Source: Tildeniella nuda ZEHNDER 1965/U140
GTDB taxonomy: Bacteria > Cyanobacteriota > Cyanobacteriia > Leptolyngbyales > Leptolyngbyaceae
DNA: 64,000 nucleotides
Direction of reading: 5' to 3'
Assembly (NCBI GenBank): GCA_019358895.1
Contig: JAHHIG010000012.1
Location: forward strand, 62,001-126,000
Shown here piece by piece: positions 27,048 to 37,739 of the stretch. Within the stretch, counting starts at the first letter, position 1. Every line of letters begins with the position of its first letter. Both the position numbers and the translations under genes were made by a program. The notes under the pieces were generated by a model. It was not told the DNA's origin, made no database searches, and saw nothing but the letters and a program-made list of their open reading frames with translations.

Positions 27048-30000
27048 ATGCCAACTGCACAAGCCGCCACTGACACCGATACTCTCGACCCAAAACAGCT
27101 TCTGAGAATTTTGGCAGAGGTGAAGAAGGGTAACTTCTCGGTGCGGATGTCGATCGACCAGACGGGCATCGCAGGCAAAATCGCTGATACGCTCAACGAC
27201 ATTATTGACATGAACGAGCGGCTCACCAGTGAGCTAGAGCATATTGGCACGGTGGTTGGCAAAGAGGGCAAAATCAATGAACGTGCCTCGCTCGGCAGTG
27301 CCAAAGGTTCCTGGAAGGCGAGTGTGGATTCCGTCAACACGCTGATTACCGATCTGGTGCAGCCTACAGCAGAAACGGCACGGGTGATTCGAGCGGTGGC
27401 AAATGGGGATCTCTCGCAGACGATCGCCACCGAAATTGAGGGCAGACCCTTGCAAGGGGAGTTCCTTCAAACCGCGCGCATTGTCAACACGATGGTGGAT
27501 CAGCTCAACTCCTTCGCCTCAGAGGTGACGCGGGTGGCGCGGGAAGTGGGAACCGAAGGCAAGCTCGGCGTGCAGGCAGAAGTCAAAGGCGTTGCGGGCA
27601 CCTGGAAAGATCTGACCGACTCGGTGAACTCAATGGCTGGGAACCTGACGGCACAGGTGCGGAACATTGCCGAAGTGACAACGGCTGTGGCAAACGGCGA
27701 CCTCTCCAAAAAAATCACCGTAGACGTAAAGGGCGAAATCCTGGAGCTGAAAGACACCATCAACGTCATGGTGGATCAGCTCAACTCCTTTGCGTCAGAA
27801 GTCACGCGGGTAGCGCGGGAGGTGGGTACGGAAGGAAAACTGGGCGTACAGGCAGAAGTGAAAGGCGTTGCAGGCACCTGGAAAGATTTGACCGACAGCG
27901 TGAACCTGATGGCAGGCAACCTCACGGCGCAGGTACGAAACATTGCCGAAGTGACGACGGCTGTGGCAAATGGCGACCTGTCCAAAAAAATTACGGTGGA
28001 TGTCAAGGGCGAAATTCTAGAGCTAAAAAACACCGTCAACATCATGGTGGATCAGCTCAACTCCTTTGCCTCTGAGGTAACGCGGGTGGCGCGCGAAGTG
28101 GGTGCCGATGGCAAACTGGGCGGGCAGGCGCAAGTCCGAGGCGTGGCAGGCACCTGGAAAGATTTAACGGACTCCGTGAACTTCATGGCGGGTAGCTTAA
28201 CGGCACAGGTACGGAACATTGCCGAAGTGACAACCGCTGTGGCAAATGGCGACCTCTCCAAAAAAATCACAGTGGATGTGAAAGGCGAGATTCTGGAGCT
28301 AAAGAACACGATCAATACGATGGTGGATCAACTCAATTCCTTTGCGTCAGAAGTCACCAGGGTGGCGCGAGAAGTGGGTTCCGAAGGGAAGCTGGGTGTA
28401 CAGGCAGAAGTGAAAGGCGTAGCGGGCACCTGGAAGGACCTCACCGATAACGTGAACTCGATGGCAGGCAACCTCACCGGGCAGGTGCGGAATATTGCAG
28501 AGGTGGCAACGGCGATCGCCAACGGCGACCTGTCCAAAAAAATCACGGTGGATGTCAAAGGCGAAATTCTCGAACTCAAAAACACCATCAACATCATGGT
28601 GGATCAGCTCAACTCCTTCGCCTCCGAGGTGACACGGGTAGCGCGTGAAGTGGGTTCCGAAGGGAAACTCGGCGGACAGGCAGATGTAAAAGGCGTAGCA
28701 GGCACCTGGAAAGACCTCACGGATTCCGTGAACTTTATGGCAGGCAGCTTAACCGCTCAGGTGCGGAACATTGCCGAAGTGACGACCGCTGTGGCAAATG
28801 GCGACCTCTCCAAAAAAATCACGGTGGACGTAAAAGGCGAAATCCTGGAGCTAAAAGACACCATTAACGTGATGGTGGATCAACTTAACTCCTTTGCCTC
28901 TGAGGTGACGCGGGTGGCGCGAGAAGTGGGTTCCGAAGGGAAACTGGGTGTGCAAGCAGACGTGAAAGGCGTTGCAGGCACCTGGAAAGACCTCACCGAC
29001 TCCGTGAACTCGATGGCAGGCAACCTCACGGCACAGGTACGCAACATTGCCGAAGTGACGACTGCGGTGGCAAATGGCGACCTCTCCAAAAAAATCACCG
29101 TGCAGGTGAAAGGCGAAATTCTGGAACTCAAAGACACCATTAACGTGATGGTCGATCAACTCAGTTCCTTTGCCTCTGAGGTGACGCGGGTGGCGCGAGA
29201 AGTCGGAACGGAAGGGAAACTGGGCGTACAGGCAGAAGTCCGGGGCGTTGCAGGCACCTGGAAAGACTTAACGGACTCCGTGAACTCGATGGCAGGCAAC
29301 CTCACGGCGCAGGTACGCAACATTGCCGAAGTGACGACCGCTGTGGCAAACGGCGACCTCTCCAAAAAAATCACCGTGCAGGTCAAGGGCGAAATTCTGG
29401 AACTCAAAGACACCATCAATGTGATGGTGGATCAACTCAGTTCCTTTGCCTCTGAAGTCACCAGGGTAGCGCGGGAAGTAGGCTCCGAAGGGCGACTGGG
29501 GGTACAGGCAGACGTGCGTGGTGTAGCAGGCACCTGGAAAGATCTCACCGATAGCGTGAACTTCATGGCAGGCTCCCTCACGGCACAGGTACGCAACATT
29601 GCGGCAGTCACAACGGCTGTGGCGAACGGCGACCTGTCGAAGAAAATCACCGTGGATGTGAAGGGCGAAATTCTGGAACTCAAAAACACCGTCAATACGA
29701 TGGTGGATCAGCTCAACTCCTTTGCCTCTGAAGTGACACGAGTGGCGCGAGAAGTGGGCACCGAAGGAAAGCTGGGTGTACAGGCAGAAGTGAAAGGTGT
29801 AGCAGGCACCTGGAAAGATCTGACGGATTCCGTGAACTTCATGGCGGGTAGCTTGACGGCACAAGTAAGAAACATTGCCGAAGTGACGACCGCTGTGGCA
29901 AACGGCGACCTGTCGAAGAAAATCACGGTGGATGTGAAAGGTGAAATTCTAGAGCTAAAAAATACCATCAATACGATGGTGGATCAGCTCAGTTCCTTTG

Positions 30001-33000
30001 CATCTGAGGTGACACGGGTAGCGCGGGAAGTGGGTTCTGAAGGAAAACTCGGTGTGCAGGCATATGTGCGCGGAGTGGCTGGCACCTGGAAAGACCTCAC
30101 CGACAACGTAAACTCGATGGCGGGGAACCTCACAGCCCAGGTGCGGAACATTGCCGAAGTGACGAAAGCGGTGGCAAACGGCGATCTCTCCAAAAAAATC
30201 ACGGTAGATGTGAAGGGCGAAATTCTCGACCTGAAAGACACCATTAACGTGATGGTGGATCAGCTCAACTCCTTCGCCTCTGAGGTCACACGGGTGGCGC
30301 GAGAAGTAGGCACTGAGGGCATTCTGGGAGGTCAGGCAGAAGTGCGCGGCGTTGCAGGCACCTGGAAAGACCTGACCGACTCGGTGAACTTCATGGCAGG
30401 CAACCTGACCGCGCAGGTACGAGGCATCGCCAAGGTGGTGACAGCCGTGGCAAATGGGGATCTGAAACGCAAGCTCATGCTCGAAGCGAAGGGGGAAATT
30501 GAAACCCTGGCAGACACTATCAACGAGATGATTGATACGCTGGCAACCTTTGCTGATCAGGTGACAACGGTAGCCCGTGAGGTGGGGATTGAAGGGAAGC
30601 TGGGTGGACAGGCAAAAGTCCCCGGGGCATCAGGAACATGGCGTGACCTGACGGACAACGTAAACGAACTGGCAGCGAATCTCACGACCCAGGTACGCGA
30701 AATCGCTGAGGTGGCAACGGCAGTGACAAAGGGCGACCTGACCCGATCGATCTCCGTAGCCGCAGAAGGCGAAGTGGCAATCCTGAAAGACAACATCAAC
30801 CAGATGATTGCCAACCTGCGAGAAACGACCCAGAAAAACACCGAGCAAGACTGGCTGAAAACCAACCTGGCGAAGTTCACGCGGATGCTACAAGGACAGC
30901 GCGATCTGGAGGCTGTTTCCAAGCTGATCCTGTCAGAACTTGCCCCGCTGGTATCAGCCCAGCACGGGGTCTTCTACATGATGGAAAGCAGCGACCTGCA
31001 TCCTCCGTACCTGAAGCTGCTCAGCACGTATGCGTATCGAGAGCGCAAACATCTGGCAAATCAGTTTCACCTGGGCGAAGGTCTGGTAGGACAGTGCGCG
31101 TTGGAAAAAGAACGGATTCTCATTACCGAAGTGCCGAGCGATTACATCAAAATCAGTTCCGGCTTGGGCGAATCAACCCCACTCAATGCAGTCGTCTTGC
31201 CTGTGCTGTTTGAAGGACAGGTGACAGCCGTGGTTGAACTGGCATCCTTCCGCCGCTTCAGTGAAATTCACCTGACGTTCTTTGACCAACTGACGGAAAG
31301 TATCGCGATCGTCCTCAACACGATCGCCGCCAGTATGCGCACCGAAGAACTGCTGAAGCAATCGCAATCGCTGGCAGAAGAACTGCAAACGCAACAGAGG
31401 GAGCTTACCGGCACTAACCAGCGGCTGGAGCAACAGGCGCAATCCCTGACTGCCTCCGAAGAACTCCTCAAAAACCAGCAAGATGAACTTCAGCAAACCA
31501 ACGAAGAGCTAGAAGAAAAAGCCGAACTGCTGGCAATGCAGAATCAAGAAGTAGAGCGCAAAAACCGCGAGATCGAACAGGCACGACAGTCATTGGAAGA
31601 AAAAGCCGAGCAGTTGGCAATGACCTCCAAGTACAAGTCTGAGTTTCTGGCGAATATGTCTCACGAACTACGCACACCGCTTAACAGTCTGTTGATCCTG
31701 GCGCAGCTACTGGGCGATAACAATGATGGCAATTTGACCGCTAAACAAGTCGAGTACGCTCGCACCATTCATGCCTCTGGTGGCGATCTGCTCACCCTGA
31801 TTAACGACATTCTCGATCTGGCAAAGATCGAGTCGGGTACGATGTCAGTAGAGATTGACCAGACGCTCTTCACTGACATTCGCAATCATGTGGAGCGCAC
31901 CTTTCGTCAAGTCGCCCAAAGCAAACGCTTAGACTTCCAAATTCAGCTTGATGAGCGTTTGCCCCGCGCAATGTCTACCGATTCCAAGCGCCTTCAGCAG
32001 GTATTGAAGAACCTCCTGGCAAATGCGTTTAAATTTACTGAGCAAGGAGAGGTTAGTCTACAGGTCAGCGTTGCTACGAACGGTTGGAGTCCCGACCAAC
32101 AACGTCTGAATCAGGCAGATACCGTGATTGCGTTTGCTGTTCACGATACGGGTGTTGGGATACCATCGGCGAAGCAGCGGGTCATTTTTGAGGCATTCCA
32201 GCAGGCTGATGGCACCACGTCTCGCAAGTATGGCGGTACTGGCTTAGGTTTGTCGATTAGCCGCGAGATTGCTCAACTGCTGGGTGGCGAGATTCGGCTA
32301 GAGAGTGAAGCAGGTCAGGGCAGCACGTTTACGCTGTATTTGCCGCAATCCTATGTCGTCGCCGACGATCGCACCCAACCGTTTGATCCGTCCCAGGCTC
32401 AGCTAGCCGGGTTTAGAATACAGCCTGGTAGCTTAGTGAAACCTGCGGCATGGCATCCGACAGCACTATCTGCAAGCGGTCAATCGTCTACGGTAGCGCT
32501 AGAAGAACCGATCCTCACGTCGCTTCTGGCTGAACCCGCGATCGACGACGATCGCGATACCATTCAACCCGGTGATTGCGTTCTCCTCATCATCGAAGAT
32601 GACCTTGCGTTTGCTCAGATCCTTCTGGATATGGCACGTCAACACGGCTTCAAGGGGCTAGTTGCCGTGCGGAGTGATGTGGGGCTGGCAATGGCACAAG
32701 AGTTGAAACCAACCGCCATCATGCTCGATGTGCGGTTGCCCGTGATGACGGGCTGGGCTGTCCTTGATCGGCTCAAGCATAATCCGGCGACGCGGCACAT
32801 TCCGGTGCATATAATGTCGGTTGAAGAGGGGCAGAAGCGTAGCCTACAGCTAGGGGCGATCGCCTTTGTGCAAAAACCTGCCAGCAGCGAAACCCTCTCA
32901 AAAGCGCTGAACGATATCAAAGCGTTTGTGGAACGTCCCATTAAATATCTACTCATCGTCGAAGATGATGAAACTCAACGCCATAGCATCGTTGAACTCA

Positions 33001-33746
33001 TTGGCAACAGTGACGTGAGAAGTACAGCGGTGGGCACGGGTGCAGAAGCCTTAGAAGCACTCCAGACAGGGCATTTCGACTGTCTAGTTTTGGATCTGGG
33101 GTTACCTGATGTCACTGGCTTTGAACTGATTGAACAGATCAAACAAATACCCGACCTTCAGCGCCTACCCATCGTCATCTACACAGGCAAAGAACTAACC
33201 GCTCAAGAAGAAACGGAACTGCGGCGGATCTCCGACACGATCATTGTCAAAGATGTGCGATCGCCCGAACGGTTGCTAGAAGAAACGGCGTTGTTCTTGC
33301 ATCGAGTACAGGAAAACCTACCCGATTCCCAGCGTTTGATGCTGGAGCAACTCCAGCAAACCGATCCCGTTCTTGTCGGTAAGAAAGTGCTGATTGTGGA
33401 TGACGACGTGCGCAATATCTTTGCACTCACCAGCATGTTGGAACGGTATCAGATGCACGTGGTCTATGCCGAAAATGGACGGGATGGTATCACCCTGCTG
33501 CACAATGATCCTGACATCAACCTTGTGCTCATGGATGTCATGATGCCAGAGATGGACGGCTACGAAACAATGCGTGCGATTCGCCAGTTAGAAACGTTTC
33601 GCACCTTGCCCATGATTGCGCTCACAGCCAAAGCCATGAAGGGCGATCGCGAAAAATGCATCGAAGCCGGGGCATCTGACTACATCACCAAACCAGTCGA
33701 TATGGAACAGTTACTGTCGCTACTGAGGGTTTGGCTCTACGAGTAG
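27048..33746 (+). CDS. Giant cytoplasmic hybrid histidine kinase with 12-unit HAMP array
   Basis: 2232 residues, with no signal peptide or membrane helix. Residues 1-148 hold a divergent HAMP-like segment. Residues 149-1252 are twelve consecutive 92-residue units, the first eleven nearly identical ([54 protein letters not shown]), each spanning a HAMP and a HAMP-like linker as in fungal group III (Nik1) kinases. A GAF domain (about 1280-1420) and a Gln/Glu-rich coiled coil follow. Then come HisKA with [11 protein letters not shown] (His1539), HATPase with GVGIPSAKQ and [12 protein letters not shown], and three receivers with phosphoacceptors Asp1894, Asp2016 and Asp2163. It likely senses an internal or osmotic signal through HAMP conformational relay and feeds a phosphorelay; the signal is inferred only by analogy. 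It is a single gene without a cognate regulator alongside. Confidence 0.95.
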   Translation: MPTAQAATDTDTLDPKQLLRILAEVKKGNFSVRMSIDQTGIAGKIADTLNDIIDMNERLTSELEHIGTVVGKEGKINERASLGSAKGSWKASVDSVNTLITDLVQPTAETARVIRAVANGDLSQTIATEIEGRPLQGEFLQTARIVNTMVDQLNSFASEVTRVAREVGTEGKLGVQAEVKGVAGTWKDLTDSVNSMAGNLTAQVRNIAEVTTAVANGDLSKKITVDVKGEILELKDTINVMVDQLNSFASEVTRVAREVGTEGKLGVQAEVKGVAGTWKDLTDSVNLMAGNLTAQVRNIAEVTTAVANGDLSKKITVDVKGEILELKNTVNIMVDQLNSFASEVTRVAREVGADGKLGGQAQVRGVAGTWKDLTDSVNFMAGSLTAQVRNIAEVTTAVANGDLSKKITVDVKGEILELKNTINTMVDQLNSFASEVTRVAREVGSEGKLGVQAEVKGVAGTWKDLTDNVNSMAGNLTGQVRNIAEVATAIANGDLSKKITVDVKGEILELKNTINIMVDQLNSFASEVTRVAREVGSEGKLGGQADVKGVAGTWKDLTDSVNFMAGSLTAQVRNIAEVTTAVANGDLSKKITVDVKGEILELKDTINVMVDQLNSFASEVTRVAREVGSEGKLGVQADVKGVAGTWKDLTDSVNSMAGNLTAQVRNIAEVTTAVANGDLSKKITVQVKGEILELKDTINVMVDQLSSFASEVTRVAREVGTEGKLGVQAEVRGVAGTWKDLTDSVNSMAGNLTAQVRNIAEVTTAVANGDLSKKITVQVKGEILELKDTINVMVDQLSSFASEVTRVAREVGSEGRLGVQADVRGVAGTWKDLTDSVNFMAGSLTAQVRNIAAVTTAVANGDLSKKITVDVKGEILELKNTVNTMVDQLNSFASEVTRVAREVGTEGKLGVQAEVKGVAGTWKDLTDSVNFMAGSLTAQVRNIAEVTTAVANGDLSKKITVDVKGEILELKNTINTMVDQLSSFASEVTRVAREVGSEGKLGVQAYVRGVAGTWKDLTDNVNSMAGNLTAQVRNIAEVTKAVANGDLSKKITVDVKGEILDLKDTINVMVDQLNSFASEVTRVAREVGTEGILGGQAEVRGVAGTWKDLTDSVNFMAGNLTAQVRGIAKVVTAVANGDLKRKLMLEAKGEIETLADTINEMIDTLATFADQVTTVAREVGIEGKLGGQAKVPGASGTWRDLTDNVNELAANLTTQVREIAEVATAVTKGDLTRSISVAAEGEVAILKDNINQMIANLRETTQKNTEQDWLKTNLAKFTRMLQGQRDLEAVSKLILSELAPLVSAQHGVFYMMESSDLHPPYLKLLSTYAYRERKHLANQFHLGEGLVGQCALEKERILITEVPSDYIKISSGLGESTPLNAVVLPVLFEGQVTAVVELASFRRFSEIHLTFFDQLTESIAIVLNTIAASMRTEELLKQSQSLAEELQTQQRELTGTNQRLEQQAQSLTASEELLKNQQDELQQTNEELEEKAELLAMQNQEVERKNREIEQARQSLEEKAEQLAMTSKYKSEFLANMSHELRTPLNSLLILAQLLGDNNDGNLTAKQVEYARTIHASGGDLLTLINDILDLAKIESGTMSVEIDQTLFTDIRNHVERTFRQVAQSKRLDFQIQLDERLPRAMSTDSKRLQQVLKNLLANAFKFTEQGEVSLQVSVATNGWSPDQQRLNQADTVIAFAVHDTGVGIPSAKQRVIFEAFQQADGTTSRKYGGTGLGLSISREIAQLLGGEIRLESEAGQGSTFTLYLPQSYVVADDRTQPFDPSQAQLAGFRIQPGSLVKPAAWHPTALSASGQSSTVALEEPILTSLLAEPAIDDDRDTIQPGDCVLLIIEDDLAFAQILLDMARQHGFKGLVAVRSDVGLAMAQELKPTAIMLDVRLPVMTGWAVLDRLKHNPATRHIPVHIMSVEEGQKRSLQLGAIAFVQKPASSETLSKALNDIKAFVERPIKYLLIVEDDETQRHSIVELIGNSDVRSTAVGTGAEALEALQTGHFDCLVLDLGLPDVTGFELIEQIKQIPDLQRLPIVIYTGKELTAQEETELRRISDTIIVKDVRSPERLLEETALFLHRVQENLPDSQRLMLEQLQQTDPVLVGKKVLIVDDDVRNIFALTSMLERYQMHVVYAENGRDGITLLHNDPDINLVLMDVMMPEMDGYETMRAIRQLETFRTLPMIALTAKAMKGDREKCIEAGASDYITKPVDMEQLLSLLRVWLYE
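27492..30803 (+). repeat. 276-bp tandem repeats encoding HAMP units
   Basis: Unit starts are at 27492, 27768, 28044, 28320, 28596, 28872, 29148, 29424, 29700, 29976, 30252 and 30528, an exact 276-base period. Units 1-11 are highly similar; unit 12 is divergent ([20 protein letters not shown]). Differences are mostly at third codon positions, with two recurring protein variants, NSMAGN and NFMAGS. Confidence 0.95.
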
Positions 33747-33843
33747 AAATGTCGTTGTATTCTCGTCTTCGAGGCAAACAGCCTTTCGTGGGTTATTCTC
33801 CGTTTGCGATAAAATTGCGAGAAATTTGTCGTGTTTTCAAAAG

Positions 33844-34258
33844 ATGACAGAACTTTCACGTTCGTTAAGTGTCCAATCAGCGAATCTGCGGCGACAGCCG
33901 AAACAACAGCGCGGTAAAGAACGGGTCGAAAAATTTTGGATGCGGCCGCAGCAGTCTTTGATGAAGTGGGCTACGAAGCAGCAACGACCCACCTGATCGC
34001 TGCCAAAGCAGGCACGGCGATCAGCTCTCTCTATCAGTTTTTCCCTGACAAACGCAGCAGTCTTTGATGAAGTGGGCTACGAAGCAGCAACGACCCACCT
34101 GATCGCTGCCAAAGCAGGCACGGCGATCAGCTCTCTCTATCAGTTTTTCCCTGACAAAGCTGCCATTTTTAAGGCAATGGAACTCCGTCATGCTGAACGA
34201 GTAAAGTTGCTGTATGCCCAGGCAAACGCATCGGGAATGGTGCATTTGCCGCTGCGAC
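33844..34258 (+). pseudogene. TetR/AcrR-family regulator, broken by frameshift and 106-bp duplication
   Basis: ATG at 33844 begins MTELSRSLSVQSANLRRQPK. A one-base loss near 33935 takes the frame out before (I)LDAAAAVFDEVGYEAATT, the start of a TetR HTH. HLIAAKAGTAISSLYQFFPD then follows in another frame. The segment from about 33947 to 34052 is repeated immediately with a 106-base period, which again breaks the frame. After KAAIFKAMELRHAERVKLLY the homology ends in heptamer repeats at 34258, so the ligand-binding domain is missing. It is a non-functional relic downstream of the kinase. Confidence 0.8.
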
Positions 34259-34305
34259 AACGGTCAGCAGTCAGCAGTCAGCGGTCAGCGGTCAGCAGCA
34301 AAAAC
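34258..34305. repeat. GTCAGCA/GTCAGCG heptamer array
   Basis: Five or so tandem heptamers (CAGTCAG, CGGTCAG) truncate the TetR relic. The same family, in either orientation, occurs at about 238-272, 14672-14698, 50300-50352 and 57200-57262. Confidence 0.75.
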
Positions 34306-34341
34306 GAATCTGTAGGGCGATTTTATAGAATTGGTATTAGG

Positions 34342-34458
34342 ACGGGGTGTAGGGGTAGAACCCCCTTCGGCTTGAACGCTGTTCGGCTGAGCGCTCGCTT
34401 CGAAGCTCACGTCGAAGCTCAGGTCGAAAGCTGGCTGAGGGCAACGCCCACACATCCC
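34342..34458. repeat. Dispersed repeat, copy 1 (inverted partner at 59703-59809)
   Basis: It contains ACGGGGTGTAGGGGTAGAAC, GCTGTTCGGCTGAGCGCTCG and CAGGTCGAAAGCTGGCTGAG. The same order appears in reverse complement at 59703-59809, and a core fragment (GTTCGGCTGAGCGCTCACGT) recurs at about 60949-60968. No coding sense. Confidence 0.75.
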
Positions 34459-34498
34459 TTTTGATCCCAATATCCTAAGCGTCTTGGCGACAGCTAGA

Positions 34499-35272
34499 TC
34501 ACCACAGCACATCGGGAAGGGGAGGCTGAACAACAGGGGTATACGCTCGATAGCCACTGTTATAGCCATTAGTGTAAGCCTGCTGTTCTGTGGCGCTGAC
34601 CAAGCCCAGAAGGCTAATACCCCTGCCAGCATCCTGAGGAAAGTTTGAGCGAGCGTCCGTATAGCCGTCCTGATAGCCTTGCTGCCTCAACTGAGTGAGT
34701 CTTCCAGGAGAAGTCGTTGGCGACGGCGAGGGTGACGGTTGTCGTTGATAGCCAGCATTATAAGCGTTGGTATAAATCTGTATCTCCGTGGCATTCGTTA
34801 GCCCTAAGGCAGCAACGCCACTGCCAGGATTGGCTGCAAATCCTGATTGAGCATCGGTAAGCCCATTCTGGTACCCAAGCCGTTGCAGTTCGGCTCTACG
34901 GTCAGGCGAAATCGAGTCAGTTGGCGACGGTGAGGGCGAGGGCTGTTTGCCTTGAGTGTAGCCCCGGTTGTAAGCATCTGTATAAATTTTCTGCTCAGCC
35001 GGATCGGTCAAATTCTGATTCGCAATGCCGATCGCAGGATTAGAGGGAAACCCACCCATACCATCCTCATAGCCATCGCGGTAGCCCTGATCGTCTAACT
35101 GGTTTTGGCGATCGGAAGCAAACCGTTGGGACTTAGGCGGGAGTGCCGTAGTCTGCCTGGATGATTGGGGGTTCGCTGCTGGCGCTGAGTTTCTTGCTGA
35201 TGGTGTCGTTGTAGTGGTAGTGCAGCCAGTGGCGAGGCATAATGCAACCGAGAGGATGGCAGTCCTGATCAA
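34499..35272 (-). CDS. Lipoprotein with three GY...NAYNxGY repeats
   Basis: 257 residues from a TTG at 35272 preceded by AAAGGA seven bases upstream; this start gives a clean lipoprotein signal (ILSVALCLATGC, Cys17), whereas the longer frame to 35347 does not. A Thr/Ser/Pro-rich linker follows, then three repeats of about 60-65 residues with GYxxGxxDAxxxF..NPG.GIA.LGLT.ATE.QIYTNAYNxGY, separated by PSPSPSP linkers. The motif is rich in Gly-Tyr and Asn-Tyr pairs. The protein is probably anchored and exposed to the periplasm or surface. I do not recognise the repeat family. Confidence 0.75.
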   Translation of the reverse strand: MIRTAILSVALCLATGCTTTTTTPSARNSAPAANPQSSRQTTALPPKSQRFASDRQNQLDDQGYRDGYEDGMGGFPSNPAIGIANQNLTDPAEQKIYTDAYNRGYTQGKQPSPSPSPTDSISPDRRAELQRLGYQNGLTDAQSGFAANPGSGVAALGLTNATEIQIYTNAYNAGYQRQPSPSPSPTTSPGRLTQLRQQGYQDGYTDARSNFPQDAGRGISLLGLVSATEQQAYTNGYNSGYRAYTPVVQPPLPDVLW

Positions 35273-35362
35273 CGTTAGTTCCTTTGATGGGGTTATCTGA
35301 TCCGCCCAACCTGGATTGAAAGGGAACGCACTATGCAATTGCGTCACTGTTAGCTTCCAAGT

Positions 35363-35560
35363 CTAAGAGTGAGCAGCCAAGGCAAGCTTGTAAACTCTTT
35401 CCTGCTTCAATATTCCACCAAGGCGGCATTTTTGGAACGAATTTTTTGCGGCTGGCACGATCGCACGGTGAGGCACCCGATTTGGAGCCGCTTGCTTCAC
35501 TAGATCAAAAATACCATCGGCAATAAACGGGAAGGGTTTTTCGATTACTTCGCCACACAT
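35363..35560 (-). CDS. Doubtful small hypothetical ORF
   Basis: 65 residues (MCGEVIEKPFPFIADGIFDL and on), without a recognised domain, signal or strong ribosome-binding site. It is the only open frame of note in the 338-base gap between the lipoprotein and the permease gene. It could be a gene fragment or chance. Confidence 0.25.
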   Translation of the reverse strand: MCGEVIEKPFPFIADGIFDLVKQAAPNRVPHRAIVPAAKNSFQKCRLGGILKQERVYKLALAAHS

Positions 35561-35610
35561 CAGAATTCACTATCGTAGAAAACAGTGCTCAGAAGGCAAC
35601 ATAGGGTAGG

Positions 35611-36720
35611 ATGCTTGTCATTGTTCCTTCTTGGATTGCCTACTTGCTTGTGAACGATCGCGCTCGTTGGCTTTTGCCCGTTTTGTCTCCGTTTTTGGCG
35701 ATCGCGGCTGCGTTAGTGGTAGGTGCAGGACTGATTGCGATCGCGGGAGTCAGCCCTCTCAAAGCCTACTCGGTTCTGTTTACTGAATCACTCGCTAACT
35801 ACTACGGCTTTAGCAATACCCTGACTAAAACGGCACCGCTGTTGCTCACCAGCCTGGGTGTTCTGGTTGCCCTCAAAGCCGGACAGTTCAATATTGGTGG
35901 TGAAGGGCAAATCTACATGGGTGGACTGGGCAGTGCGCTGGTTGGGCTTTACGTGCATGGCTTGCCCCCTATCATTCACGTCCCCCTTGCGCTACTGGGT
36001 GGCTTTCTCCTGGGAGGCTTATGGGGCTTGATCCCCGGCTATTTGAAGGCAATGCGAGGCGTAAATGAAGTCATCACAACGCTGCTGCTCAACTACATTG
36101 CCCAAAACCTGGTGAGCTATCTGGTCAGCAGTCCGATGAAAGACCCCGATGCGCCGACCCCTTATAGTGCCCTGATTGATCCGTCTGCCCAGTTGCCCAT
36201 GATTCTGCCGCAAACGCAGACTCACGCAGGGATTTTGCTGGGAGTGCTAGTCACGATCGTTCTATGGGTCGTTTTTGCTCGATCGCCCCTCGGCTATCAG
36301 ATTGAAGCGGTCGGACAAAATCCGATCGCGGCTCGTTATGCTGGGATTTCCGTTGAGCGCACCATCATGCTGGTGATGGCGTTGTCCGGTGGTCTAGCAG
36401 GGTTAGCAGGCTCTGGCGAAGTGATGGGCTTAAAGTATCGCCTGTTTGAGAACTTTTCGCCCGGTTATGGCTTTGATGCGATCGCGATCGCCTTTCTCAG
36501 TCGAGGTAACTTAGCAGGCGTACTCCTTACCTCTCTCTTCTTTGGTGCCTTGCGTGGAGGCGCGAACGTGATGCAGCGTAGCGCTGGCGTGCCCGTTACG
36601 GTTGTCTACGCCATTCAGGGACTCACTGTTCTCTTTATTGCCATTAGCCTTGTCCTGGAGCGAAAAGTAGCTGCTCGTCCGCAGCTTAGTACCCCGATCG
36701 CCACCACCACAAAAGCCTAA
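35611..36720 (+). CDS. ABC transporter permease, nucleoside/BMP-type, subunit 1
   Basis: 369 residues with about eight to ten transmembrane helices. It is a BPD_transp_2-family permease of the YufP/NupP type that pairs with a second permease, an ATPase and a BMP-family lipoprotein for nucleoside uptake. GVSPLKAYSVLFTESLAN, ALKAGQFNIGGEGQIYMGG and GVNEVITTLLLNYIA are characteristic. A GTG at 35650 is an alternative start. It is followed at 36801 by the partner permease, 80 bases away. The ATPase and binding-protein genes are not within the window. Confidence 0.9.
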   Translation: MLVIVPSWIAYLLVNDRARWLLPVLSPFLAIAAALVVGAGLIAIAGVSPLKAYSVLFTESLANYYGFSNTLTKTAPLLLTSLGVLVALKAGQFNIGGEGQIYMGGLGSALVGLYVHGLPPIIHVPLALLGGFLLGGLWGLIPGYLKAMRGVNEVITTLLLNYIAQNLVSYLVSSPMKDPDAPTPYSALIDPSAQLPMILPQTQTHAGILLGVLVTIVLWVVFARSPLGYQIEAVGQNPIAARYAGISVERTIMLVMALSGGLAGLAGSGEVMGLKYRLFENFSPGYGFDAIAIAFLSRGNLAGVLLTSLFFGALRGGANVMQRSAGVPVTVVYAIQGLTVLFIAISLVLERKVAARPQLSTPIATTTKA

Positions 36721-36800
36721 CGCTGGTTTTCAAGGTCGCGCAGGTGTAGATCAACTTTTTTAGCCTTCATCCTTCATCTTTTATCCTTTTTCCCCCTTCC

Positions 36801-37739
36801 ATGAACGATCTCGCCTTCCTCTCAGATTACCTCTCTGCAAGCCTGCGTTTATCGATGCCCTTGGCGTTTGCGGCATTGGGCGGGCTGTGGTCTGAGCGAT
36901 CCGGCGTGCTCAACATTGCGCTCGAAGGAATGCTGCTGACGGGAGCTTTTGTGGGTGCAGCCGCAACGTTCTATAGCAATCAGAATGTCTGGTTAGGAAT
37001 TGCAGCAGCGGTGATCAGTGGCGGGCTGGTGGGTCTGCTCCATGCATACCTGTGTGTCACTCTAAAAGTCAATCAATTGGTATCGGGGTTAGCAATCAAC
37101 CTATCGGCAGCGGGTCTAACAGCCTTTATGTCGCGGATCGTGTTTAACAGCAGCACGACTCAAAAATTGCCGGGCTTGCCTGCGATCGCCCTTCCTGGAC
37201 TGAGTCAAATTCCTATCCTGGGTCCGCTTCTCTTCAACCAAGATCCTCTGGTTTACCTGCTGCTGCTCTTATTGCCGCTAAGCACCTATCTTCTCTTCCA
37301 CACCAGTCTTGGCTTGACTCTGCGCGCGGTTGGAGAGTACCCTCGTGCCGCCGATACAGCAGGCATTCGTGTGCCTCTAGTGCGCTATATCAGTGTGATG
37401 TTGAGTGGCTGTTTAGCGGCATTAGGAGGTGCCTATTTAGTGCTGGTGCATGTGAAGTTTTTTACAGAGGATATTAGCGCGGGTAAGGGCTTTATTGCGC
37501 TGGCGGCGTTGATTTTTGGGCGCTGGCATCCGGTGTATACAGTCCTTGCCTGTGTGCTGTTTGGCGCGACTGAGGCGCTACAACTGCGAATTCAGGCGTT
37601 TAATCTCAATATCCCTTATCAGTTTTTAGTCATGTTGCCGTATGCGATCGCGCTATTGGCAATGGTCGGCTTAGCAGGCAAATCAACGCCACCAGCAGCT
37701 CTTGGTATCCCTTACAGCAAGGAAGGTGTCGGTGAATAG
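36801..37739 (+). CDS. ABC transporter permease, nucleoside/BMP-type, subunit 2
   Basis: 312 residues, with multiple membrane helices. It is the YufQ/NupQ-type partner of the preceding gene; GLWSERSGVLNIALEGMLLTGAF and GLTLRAVGEYPRAADTAGI are typical. Together with subunit 1 it would form the membrane channel of a nucleoside importer. The two genes share strand and probably transcript; the 80-base spacer holds CCTTCATC-type short repeats. The C-terminal tail ends in a soluble segment, STPPAALGIPYSKEGVGE. Confidence 0.9.
   Translation: MNDLAFLSDYLSASLRLSMPLAFAALGGLWSERSGVLNIALEGMLLTGAFVGAAATFYSNQNVWLGIAAAVISGGLVGLLHAYLCVTLKVNQLVSGLAINLSAAGLTAFMSRIVFNSSTTQKLPGLPAIALPGLSQIPILGPLLFNQDPLVYLLLLLLPLSTYLLFHTSLGLTLRAVGEYPRAADTAGIRVPLVRYISVMLSGCLAALGGAYLVLVHVKFFTEDISAGKGFIALAALIFGRWHPVYTVLACVLFGATEALQLRIQAFNLNIPYQFLVMLPYAIALLAMVGLAGKSTPPAALGIPYSKEGVGE

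Noticed and set aside
27500-30922. Many minus-strand ORFs of about 87-89 residues, regularly spaced
   Set aside because: They are antisense shadows of the 276-bp HAMP repeats; their period and repeated sequence follow the kinase gene.
34072-34464. 130-residue plus-strand ORF with TetR similarity
   Set aside because: It is the second copy of a duplicated, frameshifted TetR segment fused to heptamer and dispersed repeats, not an intact gene.
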